Shown in pieces: positions 63,547 through 64,000 of a DNA stretch of 64,000 bases. The position numbers and the translations under genes are program-made. Position 1 is the first letter of the stretch, and every line of letters starts with the position of its first letter. A model generated the notes under the pieces. The model was not told the DNA's origin. It saw nothing but the letters and a program-made list of their open reading frames with translations, and did not search any database. Origin of the DNA: Opitutales bacterium (lineage in GTDB: Bacteria; Verrucomicrobiota; Verrucomicrobiia; Opitutales; Seribacteraceae); assembly GCA_018607205.1 (NCBI GenBank), contig JABBBW010000114.1:1-64000 (forward strand), given 5' to 3'.

Positions 63547-64000
63547 ATGACACAAGCAACCGATTCTTTTGAAGAAATCGAATCCGCAGTCGTGCGTTTC
63601 GCCGGAGATTCCGGCGATGGAATGCAGACTATCGGGGAACGCTTTACCGACTCGAGCGCCTTTGCTGGCAATGACATTGCCACACTGCCTGACTTCCCTG
63701 CGGAAATTCGAGCTCCTGCAGGCACCATTGCAGGTGTATCTGGCTATCAATTACAATTTGGTAGTCATTCTATACTCACACCTGGTGATGAGCCTGATGC
63801 GTTGGTGGCCATGAACCCAGCTGCACTCAAGTCAAATATAAGCGATTTGCCCGAGGGGGGAATGTTAGTGGTAAATGTGGACTCATTCAAAAAAATGAAC
63901 CTCAAAAAGGCAGGTTATGAGTCCAACCCATTAGAGGACGAAGAGTTTCGCAAAAAGTACCAATTAATAGAATTGGACCTGACCACTTTGACAAAGGAGG
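63547..64000 (+). CDS. korA: 2-oxoacid:ferredoxin oxidoreductase alpha subunit (KorA-type, 3' partial)
   Basis: 151 residues visible, running off the right edge. VVRFAGDSGDGMQTIG near residue 16, TLPDFPAEIRAPAGTIAGVSGYQLQFG, and LVAMNPAALKSNISDLPEGG are the gamma-domain marks of the fused alpha subunit of 2-oxoglutarate or pyruvate:ferredoxin oxidoreductases. It decarboxylates a 2-oxoacid with ferredoxin as acceptor; the beta subunit should follow outside the window. Confidence 0.92.
   Translation, partial: MTQATDSFEEIESAVVRFAGDSGDGMQTIGERFTDSSAFAGNDIATLPDFPAEIRAPAGTIAGVSGYQLQFGSHSILTPGDEPDALVAMNPAALKSNISDLPEGGMLVVNVDSFKKMNLKKAGYESNPLEDEEFRKKYQLIELDLTTLTKE

Noticed and set aside
1-64000. Mobile elements, prophage, CRISPR arrays, integrase genes
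   Set aside because: No transposase, recombinase, cas gene, regularly spaced repeat or flanking direct repeat was seen. The integrase-like pattern at 18.4 kb covers only a putative DNA-binding part without catalytic residues.

Overview
The window looks like chromosomal DNA of a Verrucomicrobiota bacterium, most likely an Opitutae/Puniceicoccales-type marine or sediment lineage. This rests on gene content and is inference. Pointers are a signal-peptided DUF1080 protein beside a FAD oxidoreductase and a Tat-type Gfo/Idh oxidoreductase, an ECF sigma factor followed by a FecR-LamG membrane protein, an ispG with the large plant/Chlamydia-type insertion, and a uppS-cdsA-dxr-rseP-ispG envelope operon. 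Shine-Dalgarno sequences are sporadic. I see no insertion sequences, prophage, CRISPR array or rRNA; the window is mostly core metabolism with a few accessory patches.

Layout. 0-9 kb: the 3' part of a SMUG1-type uracil-DNA glycosylase, a ClC antiporter, a divergent sulfur operon (MBL-rhodanese, ArsR, rhodanese-membrane protein), dusB and an ABC exporter with a DUF3817 protein. 9-16 kb: DUF1080, TIGR01777, FAD oxidoreductase and Gfo/Idh genes, then glutamate dehydrogenase and an RRM protein. 16-21 kb: a GNAT overlapping a thioredoxin-fold protein whose active-site cysteines are both serine, then a three-gene cassette of a possible DNA-binding protein, an ECF sigma factor and a FecR-LamG protein. 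21-30 kb: MidA-type methyltransferase, tsaD, cysI, a SpoU methyltransferase, DUF6580, NUDIX, GNAT, CRY-DASH and orphan small genes. 30-34 kb: an FGGY kinase with a CbbY-like phosphatase, a TPR lipoprotein, an M14-type deacylase and tRNA-Gly(TCC).

34-41 kb (minus strand): uppS-cdsA-dxr-rseP-ispG-IMPase, joining isoprenoid precursor synthesis to undecaprenyl phosphate, CDP-diacylglycerol and membrane proteolysis. 41-44 kb: a pterin carbinolamine dehydratase, then an MFS-acyltransferase followed in the same frame, after one TAA, by what looks like the shrunken acyl-ACP synthetase domain of the same fusion. 44-47 kb: nrnA-truB-ribF. 47-57 kb (minus): metH-thrS-yidD-menF-menD-Fpg-like. 57-62 kb: tRNA-Pro(TGG) and a polyamine operon that takes arginine to spermidine through agmatine and carboxyspermidine. 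62-64 kb: a frameshifted DUF985 cupin gene, a 2OG-Fe(II) oxygenase-like gene and the start of a 2-oxoacid:ferredoxin oxidoreductase.

Points that most deserve a second look: the Aas-type fusion split by one in-frame stop with an internally lost adenylation domain; the DUF985 frameshift on an A-run; the regulatory cassette at 18.4-21.3 kb; the redox-dead thioredoxin fold; two promoters of identical layout (TTGACA-N17-TAACGAT) placed so that transcripts would be nearly leaderless; and inverted repeats directly against the start codons of metH, gdh and the TIGR01777 gene.
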